A DNA stretch of 64,000 bases, from positions 372,001 through 436,000 of the forward strand of contig NZ_LGKP01000022.1 in the NCBI RefSeq assembly GCF_001306135.1, in the 5' to 3' direction. The notes beneath the pieces were generated by a model, which saw only the letters and a program-made list of their open reading frames with translations, had not been told where the DNA came from and did no database searches. The position numbers and the translations under genes are program-made. Below are positions 1-8,786 of the stretch, in pieces; the first letter of the stretch is position 1, and the number at the start of each line of letters is the position of its first letter. Origin of the DNA: Herpetosiphon geysericola. GTDB taxonomy: Bacteria; Chloroflexota; Chloroflexia; Chloroflexales; Herpetosiphonaceae.

Positions 1-1
1 C

Positions 2-358
2 AATATTGCCCAAGCCAGCCTGGTTTGTATGTTAGCTGGCGCTGATTTTATCAAAACTTCGACTGGCAAAGAGCCAGTTAATGCAACCCTGCCAGTTTCG
101 TTGGTGATGGTGCGCGCCATCCGCGATTACTATGAGCAAACTGGTTATAAAGTTGGCTTCAAGCCCGCTGGTGGCATCCGAACTGCTAAGCAATCATTGG
201 ATTGGCTGGCCTTGATCAAGGAAGAACTTGGCGATGCTTGGCTGCATCCACATCTGTTTCGCTATGGCGCGAGCGCGTTGCTGGGCGATATTGAACGCCA
301 ATTAGAGCATTATGTAACTGGCCAATATTCGTCAGCAATTCGCCATCCAATGGGGTAG
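2..358 (+). CDS. deoC: Deoxyribose-phosphate aldolase, C-terminal part (5' truncated by window edge)
   Basis: The frame is open from base 2, so the gene starts before the window. The visible 118 residues match the C-terminal half of class I deoxyribose-phosphate aldolase, which cleaves 2-deoxyribose 5-phosphate to acetaldehyde and glyceraldehyde 3-phosphate in nucleoside catabolism. ADFIKTSTGK carries the Schiff-base lysine, and GFKPAGGIRT holds the second conserved lysine and the phosphate-binding glycines. An internal ATG at 29 lies inside the fold and is not the start. The next gene begins 4 bases after the stop, so the two may be co-transcribed. Confidence 0.93.
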   Translation, partial: NIAQASLVCMLAGADFIKTSTGKEPVNATLPVSLVMVRAIRDYYEQTGYKVGFKPAGGIRTAKQSLDWLALIKEELGDAWLHPHLFRYGASALLGDIERQLEHYVTGQYSSAIRHPMG

Positions 359-362
359 TGCA

Positions 363-728
363 ATGAAACGTGTCGTTCGTGGGTTGCTTGCAAGTTTTAT
401 GCTGGGCGTTGGGGTATTACACTTTACCAATCCCAAGCCATTCGTCAAAATTGTACCACCTTCGTTGCCTCGACCACGGAGTTTGGTCTATCTGAGCGGC
501 CTGTTTGAGATTTTAGGTGGCCTTGGTTTATTGTTGCCTAGCGTGCGGCGCAAAGCTGGTTTAGGCTTGATGGCCTTGTATTTGGCGGTTTTTCCCGCCA
601 ACATTCAGATGCTCAAGCAAAACGCACCACTGTTTGGCAAACAACGCCCATTTTTATTGTGGCTGCGCTTGCCGTTTCAACCATTGCTCATTTGGTTGGC
701 ATGGTGGGTTTCCAGCGACGATAACTAG
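363..728 (+). CDS. DoxX-like small membrane protein
   Basis: A 121-residue hydrophobic protein with about four predicted membrane segments (near residues 5-22, 42-60, 65-83 and 97-115). The spacing and the LSGLFEILGGLGLLLP stretch resemble the DoxX/DUF4267-type family, whose biochemical role is mostly undefined. It starts 4 bases after deoC and ends just before a bidirectional terminator. The family call is from overall pattern only. Confidence 0.75.
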   Translation: MKRVVRGLLASFMLGVGVLHFTNPKPFVKIVPPSLPRPRSLVYLSGLFEILGGLGLLLPSVRRKAGLGLMALYLAVFPANIQMLKQNAPLFGKQRPFLLWLRLPFQPLLIWLAWWVSSDDN

Positions 729-752
729 TTGCCCTAACTAAGATTAAAAAAC

Positions 753-783
753 GAATCCCTGCGCTGAAGTTGTGCAGGGATTC
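753..783. terminator. Bidirectional intrinsic terminator
   Basis: A perfect 10-bp stem (753-762 with 774-783) lies between the convergent DoxX-like and GNAT genes. An A-rich run before it supplies the T-tract for the minus strand, and a short T-run follows on the plus strand. Confidence 0.75.
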
Positions 784-790
784 ATGCTTT

Positions 791-1321
791 TTAGCCGAGA
801 TTTGCCCATGCCTGTCTCGTTTGGCGAAACAGCACATGCGGCAGGTTAGCACGCTCAAAATTGCGTTCATAGACCATGCCTAATTTTTCTGCCACCCGTT
901 GCGAGGCATAATTCGTTGTCATGGTGAACAACACCAGCGAATCGAGCTGTAATTGCGCAAAGGCCACCGCCCGCGCTTGGCGCGCAATTTCGGTTGCCAG
1001 GCCTTGGCCCCACCATTCGGGCAATAAGGCATAGGCAATTTCGGTCTCTGGCTGATTATCGAGCTGAACCAAGCGCAAACCGCCGCGCCCCACAAACGCC
1101 CCGCTAGCCCGATCGTGAAATACACATAAGCCATAGCCTGCTTGCTGCCAATCCTGCACTTGGGTTTCCAAGCCTTGCTGGGTGCGTTGGCGATCTTGCA
1201 GGCCACCAAGGGTTGCCATCATGGTTGGATTTTGGTGCATCGCGGCGATTAAATCGATGTGTTCAAGGCCAATTTTGCTGGCAACCAAACGTTGCGTCGA
1301 GAAAACCTCAGGATCGAGCAT
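791..1321 (-). CDS. GNAT-family N-acetyltransferase (RimJ/RimL-like)
   Basis: A 176-residue GNAT protein. The pattern is typical of RimJ/RimL-like acyltransferases: an N-terminal TQRLVA strand, a central region with GRGGLRLV, then EIAYALLPEWWGQGLATEIA, where the GQGLA turn is the acetyl-CoA pyrophosphate loop, and a NYASQRVAEKLGM helix near the end. The acceptor cannot be told from sequence. A CGAGG lies about 6 bases before the ATG at 1321. It is convergent with the DoxX-like gene. Confidence 0.88.
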   Translation of the reverse strand: MLDPEVFSTQRLVASKIGLEHIDLIAAMHQNPTMMATLGGLQDRQRTQQGLETQVQDWQQAGYGLCVFHDRASGAFVGRGGLRLVQLDNQPETEIAYALLPEWWGQGLATEIARQARAVAFAQLQLDSLVLFTMTTNYASQRVAEKLGMVYERNFERANLPHVLFRQTRQAWANLG

Positions 1322-1396
1322 AAAACCTCGTATGCAATTTCAAATCAGCGATTGTGACCAAAATTAATTATCAGTTAAGCATGGTAGGCACTGATC

Positions 1397-1425
1397 TTGC
1401 CTATCGCAAGCGACATAAGTATGAT
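1397..1425 (+). promoter_or_regulatory. Sigma70-type promoter for the CBS-domain gene
   Basis: TTGCCT (1397-1402) and TATGAT (1420-1425) are separated by exactly 17 bases, about 60 bases before the start of the CBS gene. Confidence 0.6.
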
Positions 1426-1488
1426 ACTATCAGCATGGCATCGTTGCCCTACATCGTCCCCATTCGCTGATAGAATTGGAGGTACGCT

Positions 1489-1917
1489 ATGAAGATCAAG
1501 CATGTGCTTGCAACCAAAAGTCCAATCATTCATACGATCAATCCCCAAACACCACTCAGCCAAGCCGTTGCGATTTTATCCGAACACAACATTGGCGCGT
1601 TGGTGGTGATTGAAGATGATCGGATTGCGGGAATTATCTCCGAGCGGGATATTATTCGGGCTGCCGCCCAAGACCCAGCAATTTTTGAGCGTCAAGTGCA
1701 GCATGTGATGACGGCCAATGTAATAACCGGTCGCCCCAGTGATGATCTTAAAGCGGTGCTCCAAACCATGACAAGCCGCCGCTTTCGCCATTTGCCAATT
1801 CTCGATGGTGACATTCTGCTTGGCATTGTGTCGATTGGCGATGTTGTCAAGGCCCAACTTGGGGAATATGAAGGCAAGCTCGATACCCTCGAAACTCAAA
1901 TTATCGAAGAGGGCTAG
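1489..1917 (+). CDS. Two-CBS-domain protein
   Basis: A 142-residue protein made of a CBS pair (about residues 8-60 and 73-130), each ending in the usual GIVS/GIIS strand followed by a D(V/I) turn. Stand-alone CBS pairs bind adenine nucleotides and act as energy or redox sensors, often on a partner enzyme; the ligand here is unknown. GGAGG lies 7 bases before the ATG. The NAD(P)-linked flavoprotein gene follows after 20 bases and is probably in the same transcript. Confidence 0.9.
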   Translation: MKIKHVLATKSPIIHTINPQTPLSQAVAILSEHNIGALVVIEDDRIAGIISERDIIRAAAQDPAIFERQVQHVMTANVITGRPSDDLKAVLQTMTSRRFRHLPILDGDILLGIVSIGDVVKAQLGEYEGKLDTLETQIIEEG

Positions 1918-1937
1918 ACGCTCAAAGGATTGTTATC

Positions 1938-3350
1938 ATGACAACTGTGGGAACTGAAGCGCAGCCATTACGGGTTGCGATCATTGGTTCTGGGCCATCG
2001 GCGTTTTATGCAGCCGATCATTTGCTCAAACAAAGCGACTTGGTAATTGAAGTTGATATGTTTGATCGTTTGCCAACGCCGTTTGGTTTGGTGCGCGGCG
2101 GGGTTGCTCCCGATCACCAAAAGATCAAAACGGTTACCAAGGCCTTTAATCTCGTGGCCAAAAATCCACGTTTCCGCTTTTTTGGTTATGTTGAATATGG
2201 CAAAGATCTGAGCCACGCCGATTTGGTCGAGCATTATCATCAAATTTTATATGCTACTGGCGCTCAAAGCGATCGCCATATGGGCATTCCTGGCGAAGAT
2301 TTGACCAATAGTTTTCCGGCGACCGCCTTTGTTGCTTGGTATAACGGCCATCCCGATTATCGTCATTTGCAATTCGATCTTTCGCAAGAGCGGGTGGCTG
2401 TGGTTGGGGTTGGCAACGTGGCAATTGATGTGGCGCGGATTTTGTGTCTTTCGCACGAAGAATTGGCCCGCACCGATATTGCCGATCATGCGCTCGAAGC
2501 GTTGAGCAAAAGCAATATTAAAGAAGTGTATTTGCTAGGCCGCCGTGGCCCTGCCCAAGCTGCCTTCACCACGCCCGAAGTTAAAGAATTGGGCGAGCTT
2601 GAAGAAGCAGACGTGGTGGCAATTTCCAGCGAAGTTGCGCTCGATGATGTGAGCCGTGCAGCGTTGGAAGCTGGCGGCGATAAAGCAGCCCAAAAGAAAG
2701 TTGAATTGCTCCAAGGCTATGCAGAACGCCAGCCAGAAGGCAAAAAACGCCGCTTAATCTTCCGCTTTTTGGTTAGCCCAACCGAAGTGCTGGGCGATAG
2801 CGATGGGCGAGTAGCTGGTTTGCGCTTGGCCAAAAACGAACTCTACGCCAGCGATGCAGGCAGTATTGCCTCGCGCCCAACTGGCGAGACCGAAGATTTG
2901 CCAGTCGGCTTGGTGTTTCGCTCGGTCGGCTACCGCGGCGCGCCCTTGGTTGATGTGCCATTCAACGAACGCTGGGGAACCTTCCTCAATGAAAAAGGCC
3001 GACTTATCGACCCAACCAGCCAACAGCCAAAAGCTGGCGAATATACCGCTGGTTGGATCAAGCGTGGGCCAAGCGGCGTGATTGGCACCAATAAACCAGA
3101 TGCGGTGGAAACCGTGCAATGTATGCTCGAAGATGTGGCTGCTGGCCAATTGCTCAGCCCAAGCCACGCCGATCGCGAGAGCATTGAAAAATTGGTGCAG
3201 GTACGGCAGCCCAACTATGTGACCTTTGCAGATTGGCAACGCCTCGACGAGATTGAGGTTGCCAATGGCGCGGCGACTGGGCGGCCACGAGTCAAATTTA
3301 CCAACATCGAAGATATGCTGGCAGCAATTGGCAAAAATGTAACCGCCTAA
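1938..3350 (+). CDS. fprA: FAD-dependent ferredoxin-NADP reductase, adrenodoxin-reductase type
   Basis: A 470-residue flavoprotein of the FprA/adrenodoxin reductase family, which passes electrons between NADPH and ferredoxin. Near the N-terminus IIGSGPSAFYAA is the FAD dinucleotide-binding loop, followed by PTPFGLVRGGVAPDH, which is diagnostic of the family. VVGVGNVAIDVARIL around residue 155 is the NADP-binding GxGxxA motif, and the C-terminal GWIKRGPSGVIGTNK segment closes the FAD site. AAAGGA precedes the ATG. The gene ends at a strong terminator. Confidence 0.94.
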   Translation: MTTVGTEAQPLRVAIIGSGPSAFYAADHLLKQSDLVIEVDMFDRLPTPFGLVRGGVAPDHQKIKTVTKAFNLVAKNPRFRFFGYVEYGKDLSHADLVEHYHQILYATGAQSDRHMGIPGEDLTNSFPATAFVAWYNGHPDYRHLQFDLSQERVAVVGVGNVAIDVARILCLSHEELARTDIADHALEALSKSNIKEVYLLGRRGPAQAAFTTPEVKELGELEEADVVAISSEVALDDVSRAALEAGGDKAAQKKVELLQGYAERQPEGKKRRLIFRFLVSPTEVLGDSDGRVAGLRLAKNELYASDAGSIASRPTGETEDLPVGLVFRSVGYRGAPLVDVPFNERWGTFLNEKGRLIDPTSQQPKAGEYTAGWIKRGPSGVIGTNKPDAVETVQCMLEDVAAGQLLSPSHADRESIEKLVQVRQPNYVTFADWQRLDEIEVANGAATGRPRVKFTNIEDMLAAIGKNVTA

Positions 3351-3373
3351 GTGGTTTTAGTTCGCAATCTGAG

Positions 3374-3408
3374 GCCCACACCTGAGGAAACTTTGGTGTG
3401 GGCTTTTT
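3374..3408 (+). terminator. Intrinsic terminator after the ferredoxin reductase
   Basis: A 9-bp GC-rich stem (3374-3382 with 3395-3403) is followed directly by TTTTT and a further T-run. Confidence 0.85.
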
Positions 3409-3415
3409 GTTTTTT

Positions 3416-3497
3416 GATCCACGAAGCGCACAAAGCTGAGAAACCGCGAAGAATGCGAAGAGCACGAAGGTCGTTTTGCCACAGATTGGCACAGAGT
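3416..3497 (-). repeat. Dispersed CTTCGTGG-type degenerate repeat, copy A
   Basis: On the minus strand this segment is a string of near-repeats of CTTCGTG/CTTCGCG, with GCGCTTCGTGGATC at one end and an ATCTGTGGC-like phrase at the other. The same vocabulary fills 25490-25765 in opposite orientation. It has no coding sense; apparent ORFs across it are shadows. Confidence 0.6.
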
Positions 3498-3792
3498 ATG
3501 GGGATGCTGCTTACGCTAGGAGAGCGTTGACAGATTTTTGCAGCAGATTGCCTAGAATAAGCACTTTTTGACCATAGAGTGTCAGCGATTTGCACAGTGA
3601 CGCTAAAAATTAATGGTATAGATTAAAGGTGTATTTGCTGAACGGATTTCTGCTACTGTAGTACTATAATAACCGCTATGCTAGCCCATGGTGTAGGACT
3701 AAGGTCATGCTTTGCAGGCCGCAGTTAAACCTTTTTGTGGATTTGAGGGGGGGTAGCTATCCCCCTTTAGTACCAAAGAACCATTAAAATTT

Positions 3793-3821
3793 TTGACAAG
3801 AAACCGATCTCGGCGTACAAT
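3793..3821 (+). promoter_or_regulatory. Near-consensus sigma70 promoter of an apparently noncoding transcript
   Basis: A perfect TTGACA (3793-3798), a 17-base spacer and TACAAT (3816-3821). No sizeable ORF starts downstream before the terminator at 4355. Confidence 0.65.
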
Positions 3822-3827
3822 AAACCT

Positions 3828-4392
3828 AACAACCCACCTACGATAGCCTGTAGAAGCCATTTTTCTGATGAATCATCACTATTCGGCCTAGGAATCAGTT
3901 TGGTTCATTCTCAATGGTTTGCTTGTGAGCGTTCTCAGCATCGATAGCGAAAGTTTACAAGCCATCCAAACACCCTACAGCTAGCGTATTGCCTAACACC
4001 ATGACACTCCATAAGAATCTGACCAATGTACGGGATCATCTTCCTGTAGATTGCGAGGGAGGCCAACATGATCATTATCTTCTAGATCAATCGAGCTTTT
4101 GCAACTGGACATCTGTGAAGGATTTGTGTATGAGTGTGATAATCTTCTAAGATTGAGGGTGTGCAGGTCTCGGAGTCCAACTGTTGCTCTGCCCCAAAAC
4201 AGGGTGGAACACTACCGATGATTGCGATTCATCGCTGGAGTAACGAGGCATTGTGAATTCACAGCTATATTTGGTTGTGTTGAGGCCATATGCACTAGCT
4301 GGGAGGATTTTCATGATCATCATTTTCTAAAATAACCATCTCATAGCAACTACCAAACAGCTCATGATCTTTAGATCATGGGCTGTTTTTTT
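3828..4392 (+). ncRNA. Candidate 0.56-kb leader or noncoding RNA with tiny reading frames
   Basis: The stretch runs from a near-consensus promoter to an intrinsic terminator and has no normal-sized gene. It holds several tiny frames with similar peptides: MYGIIFL (4026-4049), MIIIF (4068-4085, GAGGGAGG 5 bases upstream), MSVIIF (4130-4150, AAGGA upstream) and MIIIF again (4313-4330, GGGAGGA 5 bases upstream). The last lies 24 bases before the terminator stem. A 49-codon frame (4001-4150) also ends at the same stop as MSVIIF. Transcription and function are inference. Confidence 0.35.
4355..4392 (+). terminator. Intrinsic terminator
   Basis: A stem of about 15 bp (from 4355, loop TTTA, to 4388) is followed by seven T residues. 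It ends the transcript from the 3793 promoter, about 280 bases before the subtilase gene. Confidence 0.85.
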
Positions 4393-4432
4393 GCCTACTT
4401 TTGGGACTTATGCCAAATAAATATTAATAATT

Positions 4433-4461
4433 TTGACAATTTCGTTAAAATGATTTAATAT
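4433..4461 (+). promoter_or_regulatory. Promoter of the subtilase gene
   Basis: TTGACA (4433-4438), 17 bases, TAATAT (4456-4461). Start of transcription near 4468 gives a leader of about 200 bases. That leader has no convincing gene; a minus-strand frame across it is a shadow. Confidence 0.6.
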
Positions 4462-4669
4462 ATCTTGCATACTCATCGCGATGAGTACCCGACGTTGTTC
4501 GACTGGCCACTTATCTTTCATCCACAGAAAGGGGCATGCGACTTCGGAAGCTTCCAACGACCTCACCGATTCCTTCGCAACAATACTGTGTTCGTGTGGT
4601 AATCCAGCCAGTGTTTGGTATTGGGATTGCCCATGGTAAATTTGCAACCCACATATTGAGGAGGCACCC

Positions 4670-6406
4670 TTGAAGCGTCTGTTTGTTTCATTCGTGTTGA
4701 TCTGCAGCCTAGTTATTATCTTCAGTGCGCCCAACCCTTCATTTGGTCAAACTCGCAACCCTGGCAAACCTGTTGATCGGGTTGATGTTGCTGCACCGGC
4801 AGTAGCAGGCCAATTTGTGGTCAAATTCAAAGCCACAACCGAAAAAGCCAACCGATCAGCGGCTCTCAAAGCGATTGGTGCTGTGCAAATTGATCGGATT
4901 GCAGCCCTTGATGCAGAAGTTATTGAAGTTGCGAACCTCAAAAGCAACGATACCCTTGCTGGTCGCGAAGCTGTCTTAGCCAGCTTGAAGCAAAATCCTA
5001 ATGTCGAATATGCCGAACCAAACTTTATTTATTCCATGAATTTTACGCCCAATGACCCAAGCTTAAGCTCACAATGGGCATGGGGTGTCATTCAAGCATA
5101 TACTGGCTGGGATATTACTCAAGGTAGCAGCAGTGTTGTGATTGCAGTTGTTGATACTGGGATTCAAAGCAACCACCCTGATCTTGATGCCAAGATGGTG
5201 GCTGGCTACGACTATATCGACAACGATGCAACCCCAACCGACGGCAATGGCCACGGCACCCACGTTGCAGGCACCAGCGCCGCAGAAACCAATAACAGCA
5301 CTGGTGGTGCTGGCACTTGTCCCAATTGTAAGTTGATGCCAGTGCGCGTGTTGAACAACAGTGGTAGTGGAACCTTGGCCGGTGTGGCCAACGGCATCAC
5401 CTACGCTGCTGACAACGGGGCCAAAGTTATCAACTTGAGCCTTGGTGGTGGCGGTTCGACCGCATTGCAAAATGCTGTTGATTACGCTTGGGGCCGCGGT
5501 GTATTCTTGGCATGTGCTGCTGGGAACAGCAACACCTCAAGCACCACGAGCTCGTACCCAGCAGCCTACACCAACTGTTTTGCAGTTGCCTCAACCACCT
5601 CAAGCGATGCTCGCTCATCGTTCTCGAACTACGGTTCGTGGGTTGAAGTTGCTGCCCCTGGTTCGAGCATCTACTCAACCTGGATCAACAGTGGCTACAA
5701 CACGATCAACGGGACCTCAATGGCTACGCCGCACGTTGCTGGTTTGGCTGGCTTGTTGGCCTCACAAGGCTTGAGCAATAGCCAAATTCGCGACCGCATC
5801 TGCTCGACCTCAGATACGATTGCTGGTACGGGCAGCAACTGGACCTGTGGTCGGATCAACGTGTACCGCGCAGTCAACAATGGCGGAACCACCCCAACCC
5901 CAACGCCACCACCAACCACGCCAACCGTCGTTCCACCAACCGCAACCCCACCTCCAGGCGGCGGTAGCATCGTCAACGGTGGCTTCGAAAGTGGCACAAC
6001 TGGTTGGACTCAAGCTTCGAGCGGTGGCTATGGCTTGATCGATACCACCCGCCCACGCACTGGTAGCTACAGCGTGTATATGGGTGGCTATAACAATGCT
6101 AACGAAGGCTTGTATCAAACCGTAACCGTGCCAGCAGGTTCAGCATTGAACTTCTACTGGTATCAAACCAGCAACGAAGGCACAACGACTGCCTACGACT
6201 ACCTGCGCGTGCGGGTCTACAACACCAGCGGAACCCTGTTGGGAACCTTGGCAACCCGCTCAAATGTCAACACCGAAAACGCTTGGGTCGCTGAAAGCTT
6301 GAGCTTGGCAGCCTATGCAGGCCAAACGGTGCGCATCCGCTTTGAAACCACAACAGATAGCTCATTGACGACATCGTTCTTTGTTGATGATGTTAGCCTA
6401 CAATAA
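4670..6406 (+). CDS. Secreted subtilisin-family (S8) serine protease with C-terminal beta domain
   Basis: A 578-residue pre-pro-protease. It has a signal peptide (1-27), an I9-like propeptide (about 45-120) ending in VEYAEPNFIY, and a subtilase core with the triad Asp162 (VVDTG), His195 (GHGTHVAG) and Ser350 (GTSMATPH). A Thr/Pro linker follows near 407-428. The last 145 residues or so form a jelly-roll-like domain beginning NGGFESG and ending FFVDDVSLQ. The trypsin-like protease at 44906 carries a close copy of this domain, so it is a shared secretion or substrate-binding module. The substrate is unknown; extracellular protein digestion is the likely role. Confidence 0.95.
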   Translation: MKRLFVSFVLICSLVIIFSAPNPSFGQTRNPGKPVDRVDVAAPAVAGQFVVKFKATTEKANRSAALKAIGAVQIDRIAALDAEVIEVANLKSNDTLAGREAVLASLKQNPNVEYAEPNFIYSMNFTPNDPSLSSQWAWGVIQAYTGWDITQGSSSVVIAVVDTGIQSNHPDLDAKMVAGYDYIDNDATPTDGNGHGTHVAGTSAAETNNSTGGAGTCPNCKLMPVRVLNNSGSGTLAGVANGITYAADNGAKVINLSLGGGGSTALQNAVDYAWGRGVFLACAAGNSNTSSTTSSYPAAYTNCFAVASTTSSDARSSFSNYGSWVEVAAPGSSIYSTWINSGYNTINGTSMATPHVAGLAGLLASQGLSNSQIRDRICSTSDTIAGTGSNWTCGRINVYRAVNNGGTTPTPTPPPTTPTVVPPTATPPPGGGSIVNGGFESGTTGWTQASSGGYGLIDTTRPRTGSYSVYMGGYNNANEGLYQTVTVPAGSALNFYWYQTSNEGTTTAYDYLRVRVYNTSGTLLGTLATRSNVNTENAWVAESLSLAAYAGQTVRIRFETTTDSSLTTSFFVDDVSLQ

Positions 6407-6447
6407 GCTAAGCATGCTTCCCTAGTCTGCAATCGAACAACGTCAGT

Positions 6448-6486
6448 CGCACCCGTCAACAGCAATGTTGGCGGGTGCGGCGTTTT
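6448..6486 (+). terminator. Intrinsic terminator after the subtilase
   Basis: A 13-bp stem with one wobble pair (6448-6460 with 6467-6479), followed by a short TTTT run. Confidence 0.7.
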
Positions 6487-6553
6487 ACAAGCGCCCATCG
6501 TTACGCTAAAATAGAGCGTAGCAACCACCAACCAGTTAAGGAGTGAGCGATCA

Positions 6554-6853
6554 ATGTCCAGTGAGTCAAACAACCATTTGACCAACAAGCGTACCTATTC
6601 AATTATTGGCACGCTGTTTGTGATTGTTTTAGCAGTGCTCTCGTTTATTGTTGTGCCAATGAAGTTGTTTGCTGATGATTCGCCAGCAGGGGCTTTGGCA
6701 TTTTTGGCAATTATGCTGGGCTTAGTGGTCACGGTTATTGCCTCGATTTTGGCTCCAATCAAGCAACAAGAGTATACCGATTTTGCGGTGCGCCCACCAA
6801 TGGAGCTTGATTTGGATAGCTTCGATGCCAAAAAAGATGGGGTTTCGTGGTAG
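6554..6853 (+). CDS. Small two-helix membrane protein, unknown function
   Basis: A 99-residue protein with a charged N-terminus, two membrane segments (about 19-36 and 47-67) and a polar C-terminal tail rich in Asp. I do not recognise the family. GGAG lies about 10 bases before the ATG and a strong terminator follows, so it is probably a single-gene transcript. Confidence 0.7.
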   Translation: MSSESNNHLTNKRTYSIIGTLFVIVLAVLSFIVVPMKLFADDSPAGALAFLAIMLGLVVTVIASILAPIKQQEYTDFAVRPPMELDLDSFDAKKDGVSW

Positions 6854-6897
6854 AGCTTGTTAGTTTGAAGCACGGCTAGTAATTTCTTCTCACCCCA

Positions 6898-6932
6898 CCC
6901 CGCGCCTGTTCAAGGGGCGCGGGGCTTTTTTT
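6898..6932 (+). terminator. Intrinsic terminator
   Basis: A GC-only 9-bp stem (6898-6906 with 6916-6924), then a C and seven T residues, ending the small membrane protein gene just before the convergent cobT. Confidence 0.9.
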
Positions 6933-6943
6933 GTGCCAATCGC

Positions 6944-7987
6944 TTATGAGTTGGCAGTATCAACTTGGGCGCTGGCAAAGGTTGCCATTTCGCCAAGAAT
7001 CTTGCATGCTGCTTGCAGCAACGGGATTGCCAACGCAGCGCCGCTGCCTTCGCCCAGCCGTAAATCGAGCTGGAGCAAGGGTCGCAAGCCAAGCTGTTGC
7101 AGGGCAATGCGGTGGCCTGGCTCGGCGCCGCAATGGGCTGCAATACAATATTCAATTGCTTGCGGAGCTAGCGCTTGGGCCACCAAGGCCGCAGCTGTCG
7201 TAATAAAACCATCAAGTAAGATTGCAACCCGCCGTTGGGCAGCACCCACAATAATTCCCGCTAAGATGCCAATTTCAAAGCCGCCAACCTCGATTAATGG
7301 CCCCAAGCCGTCAATATTTTCTCCAACCCGCGCCACTGCTTGAGCAACAACCGCAATTTTATGCTGATATTGTTCTGATTGCACCCCAGTGCCATGGCCA
7401 GTCACCGTTGCTGCTGCTTGCTGGCAATAAATTGCGGTTAAACATGCGGCGGCAGTGGTGTTGCCAATGCCCATCTCGCCAAGCGCAATCAAATCGTGGC
7501 CTGCATCGGCAAGCTCATGGGCTAGCGCAATGCCGCGTGCAAGGGCAGATTGGGCTTGGGCCTGGCTCATTACTGGTTCAATTGCCAAATTCTTTGTTCC
7601 AGCCCCCAGCCATTCGCTGCGAAAGTTCGGTGCGCTGCTGCTGATGGCGGTTTGCACTCCAGCATCAACAATCAATAATTCGGCCCCAGCATGGCGCGCC
7701 AAGACGCTGACTGCTGCGCCACCAGCCAAAAAATTGGCAACCATTTGGGCGGTAACGCTTGAGGGATAGGCACTCACGCCAGATTCAGTCACCCCATGAT
7801 CTGCTGCTGCCACAATAATGATTGGTTTTTGAATCGTTGGTGGGCATTGTTGGCGAATTCCGGCCAATTGAATTGACAAAGCTTCGAGCTGACCAAGCGC
7901 TCCTTGGGGCTTGGTCAATTGGTTCTGGCGTTGCTGAGCTTGCGCGATTGCCGCCTGATCAAGCGGCGCGATCGGTTCAATGTTCAC
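6944..7987 (-). CDS. cobT: Nicotinate-nucleotide--dimethylbenzimidazole phosphoribosyltransferase
   Basis: CobT makes alpha-ribazole 5'-phosphate from nicotinate mononucleotide and dimethylbenzimidazole, for the lower ligand of cobalamin. Family features are [10 protein letters not shown] near the N-terminus, AADHGV, the glycine-rich [14 protein letters not shown] loop, and the C-terminal [10 protein letters not shown] with the conserved catalytic Glu region. The open frame extends to 8116 inside the upstream gene, but I choose GTG at 7987. It is preceded by GGAG, gives 347 residues (normal for CobT) and overlaps the upstream stop by 11 bases, suggesting translational coupling. No other cobalamin gene is nearby. 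Confidence 0.93.
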   Translation of the reverse strand: MNIEPIAPLDQAAIAQAQQRQNQLTKPQGALGQLEALSIQLAGIRQQCPPTIQKPIIIVAAADHGVTESGVSAYPSSVTAQMVANFLAGGAAVSVLARHAGAELLIVDAGVQTAISSSAPNFRSEWLGAGTKNLAIEPVMSQAQAQSALARGIALAHELADAGHDLIALGEMGIGNTTAAACLTAIYCQQAAATVTGHGTGVQSEQYQHKIAVVAQAVARVGENIDGLGPLIEVGGFEIGILAGIIVGAAQRRVAILLDGFITTAAALVAQALAPQAIEYCIAAHCGAEPGHRIALQQLGLRPLLQLDLRLGEGSGAALAIPLLQAACKILGEMATFASAQVDTANS

Positions 7988-8669
7988 TACTTGCTCCAGG
8001 AATAGGTTGATCGCCGCGCAGAATAGCATCAATCTCATCCGAGGACAAGCGTTGAACATCAGCTCGGCTCGGCTTGGGTTCGCTTGGAGTTGGGGTGCTG
8101 GTAGGGGCTTCAACACTCACCCGCGTGCCCGTCAATGGCATAACCATGGTTAATTTTGGGTCGGGGATCGTTGGCTCAAGCCCTTCGAGCGTATCGCGCA
8201 AGGCCTCATCGTAAATCACCACCGCATCGCTGCCAATGCCCGCCACGCCAGCGCTGAGCACATATTGGCGCTCGCCCTTCAAAACCCCGCGCGTAATCAC
8301 ATAGCCGACGATTAAACCTGTTTCGTCGAGCAGCAATTCGCCAATTGTGCCCAATTTGTTGCCAGAGCGACCAATTGCCGTCGTGCCAGTCAAGTGAATT
8401 TTCTTCTCTAAAATGCTATGAAAATGGGGAATAGCGTTGGCGCGGAGCACTTCGCAGCCAGCTTTGACCAAAATCACATCGCCCGCCCAAACCAGCACTT
8501 GCGCCCATTCAACCACCGTAGCCTCGCGAAACAAACCGCCTGTGTTGGTAAGCAAGCCAACAATGCGGCCGGCAGCGTGATCGACCAACAGATCGGCGAC
8601 CGAACCAATAATATTGCCAGTATCTACCCGAACAATCGACTTTTTGACCAATTCTCCTGCCTTATACAT
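7977..8669 (-). CDS. PRC-barrel domain protein
   Basis: A 230-residue soluble protein with two PRC-barrel-like halves (about residues 1-75 and 80-160) and a Pro/Thr-rich tail. The first half starts with [18 protein letters not shown] and the second has [27 protein letters not shown] barrels occur in the photosynthetic reaction centre H subunit and RimM and mediate protein or RNA contacts. The partner here is unknown. GGAG lies 8 bases before the ATG. It overlaps cobT downstream and diverges from the esterase gene. Confidence 0.85.
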   Translation of the reverse strand: MYKAGELVKKSIVRVDTGNIIGSVADLLVDHAAGRIVGLLTNTGGLFREATVVEWAQVLVWAGDVILVKAGCEVLRANAIPHFHSILEKKIHLTGTTAIGRSGNKLGTIGELLLDETGLIVGYVITRGVLKGERQYVLSAGVAGIGSDAVVIYDEALRDTLEGLEPTIPDPKLTMVMPLTGTRVSVEAPTSTPTPSEPKPSRADVQRLSSDEIDAILRGDQPIPGASSEH

Positions 8670-8786
8670 TGACTTAACTCCATAACTAAATCGCGGCTAA
8701 TGACGCGCTGCGCAGTTGACGAGCCGCTAAAGCCTGCGGTATGCTTGGCTCAGTTCCAGCATCTCGGATGGAGACGAGCAGCCACC

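Noticed and set aside
3741-3770. G-rich inverted repeat (GGGGG TAGCTAT CCCCC) as a terminator
   Set aside because: The stem is short, only TTT follows, and no gene ends near it. It lies just upstream of the 3793 promoter and might be structural, but no role can be supported.
4408-4734. A 108-codon minus-strand frame upstream of the subtilase
   Set aside because: It overlaps the subtilase start and its promoter and leader, has no family resemblance and no clear ribosome site.
7987-8116. N-terminal extension of CobT
   Set aside because: It lies within the PRC-barrel gene and exceeds the family length; GTG 7987 has its own ribosome site.
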